A DNA stretch of 5,579 bases, taken from positions 1 to 5,579 of the forward strand of contig JAEVZE010000004.1 in the NCBI GenBank assembly GCA_023392395.1, in the 5' to 3' direction. The notes below the pieces were generated by a model. It was not told where the DNA came from. It did no database searches and worked only from the letters and a program-made list of their open reading frames with translations. Shown piece by piece: positions 4,904 through 5,579 of the stretch. Both the position numbers and the translations under genes were made by a program. Numbering within the stretch: position 1 is the stretch's first letter; each line of letters opens with the position of its first letter. Source of the DNA: Bacillota bacterium. Its GTDB lineage: Bacteria > Bacillota > Clostridia > Christensenellales > Aristaeellaceae.

Positions 4904-5579
4904 TTCTGAACGCGCTCTACGACCTCTACAAGCGCCTTCTGGACGACCCAGAGGTCGAAATCGACGTGCCGGGGCTTACCAAAGCGAAGGTATCCTTTGA
5001 GCTGGTGCTGACGCCGGATGGCGCGCTCTCGGGCGTGACGGACCTGCGCGTCCAGCAGGGCAAGAAGCTGCTGCCCGTCGAGATGATGGTGCCGCAGCAG
5101 ATCAAGCGGGCGGGCGGCGACTGCGCGTACATTTTATGCGACAAAGCGGACTACCTTCTTGGTGTTGGAGCGGACGGCGCGCCAAACGAGGACACCTTGC
5201 GCAGGTTTGCGTTGTCCCGGAAGCAGCATGAAAAAGCCTTGTCTGACGTGCCGGAAGCCGAACCGGTGCTGGCGTTCTTCAGGACATGGAAACCCGGTGA
5301 AGCAGCCAAGAATCCGCTCCTGTTGGATCGATTTCAAGATCTGGCGGTGGGTGGGCTGATGGTCTTCCGCCTGACGGGTGAGAGCGTCCACGTACACGAA
5401 AAACCGGCCATAGAGACCGCCGCGGGCGGCTTCATGCAGAGAGAGGCCAAGACCGATACGGCCTTCTGTCTGGTCACCGGCGAACTGGCTCAAGTGTCCC
5501 AAGTGCACAACAGCATCAAGGGTGTGAAAAACGCGCAATCCTCCGGCGCGGCGCTGATTTCCTTCAATCAGAGCGCCTT
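4900..5579 (+). CDS. cas8c: Type I-C Cascade large subunit Cas8c (Csd1), N-terminal part, cut by window end
   Basis: Cas8c is the large subunit of type I-C Cascade; it recognises the PAM and helps open the target DNA. The 226 visible residues start VILNALYDLYKRL, the usual Csd1 N-terminus. They go on through VPQQIKRAGGDCAYILCDKADYLLGV (65-90) and the family signature CLVTGE (190-195) with VHNSIKGVKNAQSSGAALIS (202-221). The family is usually about 550-650 residues, so over half is beyond the right edge. The GTG at 4900 overlaps the cas5c TGA (GTGA) and has a G-rich Shine-Dalgarno (GAAGGGGGG, 4882-4890) about 9 nt upstream; no in-frame ATG gives this N-terminus. In studied type I-C systems the small subunit Cas11c is made from an internal start in the 3' part of this gene, which is not in view. 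cas7c, cas4, cas1 and cas2 normally follow. Confidence 0.94.
   Translation, partial: MILNALYDLYKRLLDDPEVEIDVPGLTKAKVSFELVLTPDGALSGVTDLRVQQGKKLLPVEMMVPQQIKRAGGDCAYILCDKADYLLGVGADGAPNEDTLRRFALSRKQHEKALSDVPEAEPVLAFFRTWKPGEAAKNPLLLDRFQDLAVGGLMVFRLTGESVHVHEKPAIETAAGGFMQREAKTDTAFCLVTGELAQVSQVHNSIKGVKNAQSSGAALISFNQSA

Overview
The window looks like chromosomal DNA from a high-G+C anaerobic Gram-positive bacterium, probably a member of the Clostridia (Bacillota). This is inferred from a Bce-type FtsX-family ABC permease, strong Shine-Dalgarno sequences, mixed ATG/TTG/GTG starts and a sigma-A-type promoter. The genus cannot be read from the sequence. All supported genes are on the + strand.

Layout: (1) 1-1629 is the C-terminal part of an ABC transporter permease of the FtsX/BceB type, cut by the left edge of the window. 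(2) 1630-2002 is a 373-bp spacer. Its left part is dense in palindromes: four hairpins, including an 18-bp perfect stem at 1733-1772 and a 23-bp stem at 1828-1883, plus a 12-bp motif repeated in inverted orientation at 1693-1704 and 1901-1912. Its right part is AT-rich and holds a near-consensus promoter (TTTACA, 17 bp, TATAAT) just upstream of the next gene. (3) 2003-5579 is the start of a type I-C CRISPR-Cas operon: cas3 (complete), cas5c (complete, TTG start) and the N-terminal part of cas8c/csd1 (GTG start, overlapping cas5c by 4 bp, cut by the right edge).

How the genes work together: in type I-C systems Cas5c processes the pre-crRNA in place of Cas6 and joins Cas8c and Cas7c in the Cascade complex. 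Cascade finds the target DNA and recruits Cas3, which nicks, unwinds and degrades it. cas7c, cas4, cas1, cas2 and the CRISPR array would be expected to the right of the window and are not seen here. All main HD-nuclease and helicase motifs of Cas3 are intact, so the system looks functional. The ABC permease appears to be an unrelated neighbour, separated from the cas operon by the hairpin-rich spacer.

The core genes belong to a known system. The less explained parts are the hairpin-rich spacer, the very short leader of the cas transcript, and a histidine in Cas5c at the position matching the catalytic tyrosine of the Bacillus halodurans enzyme.
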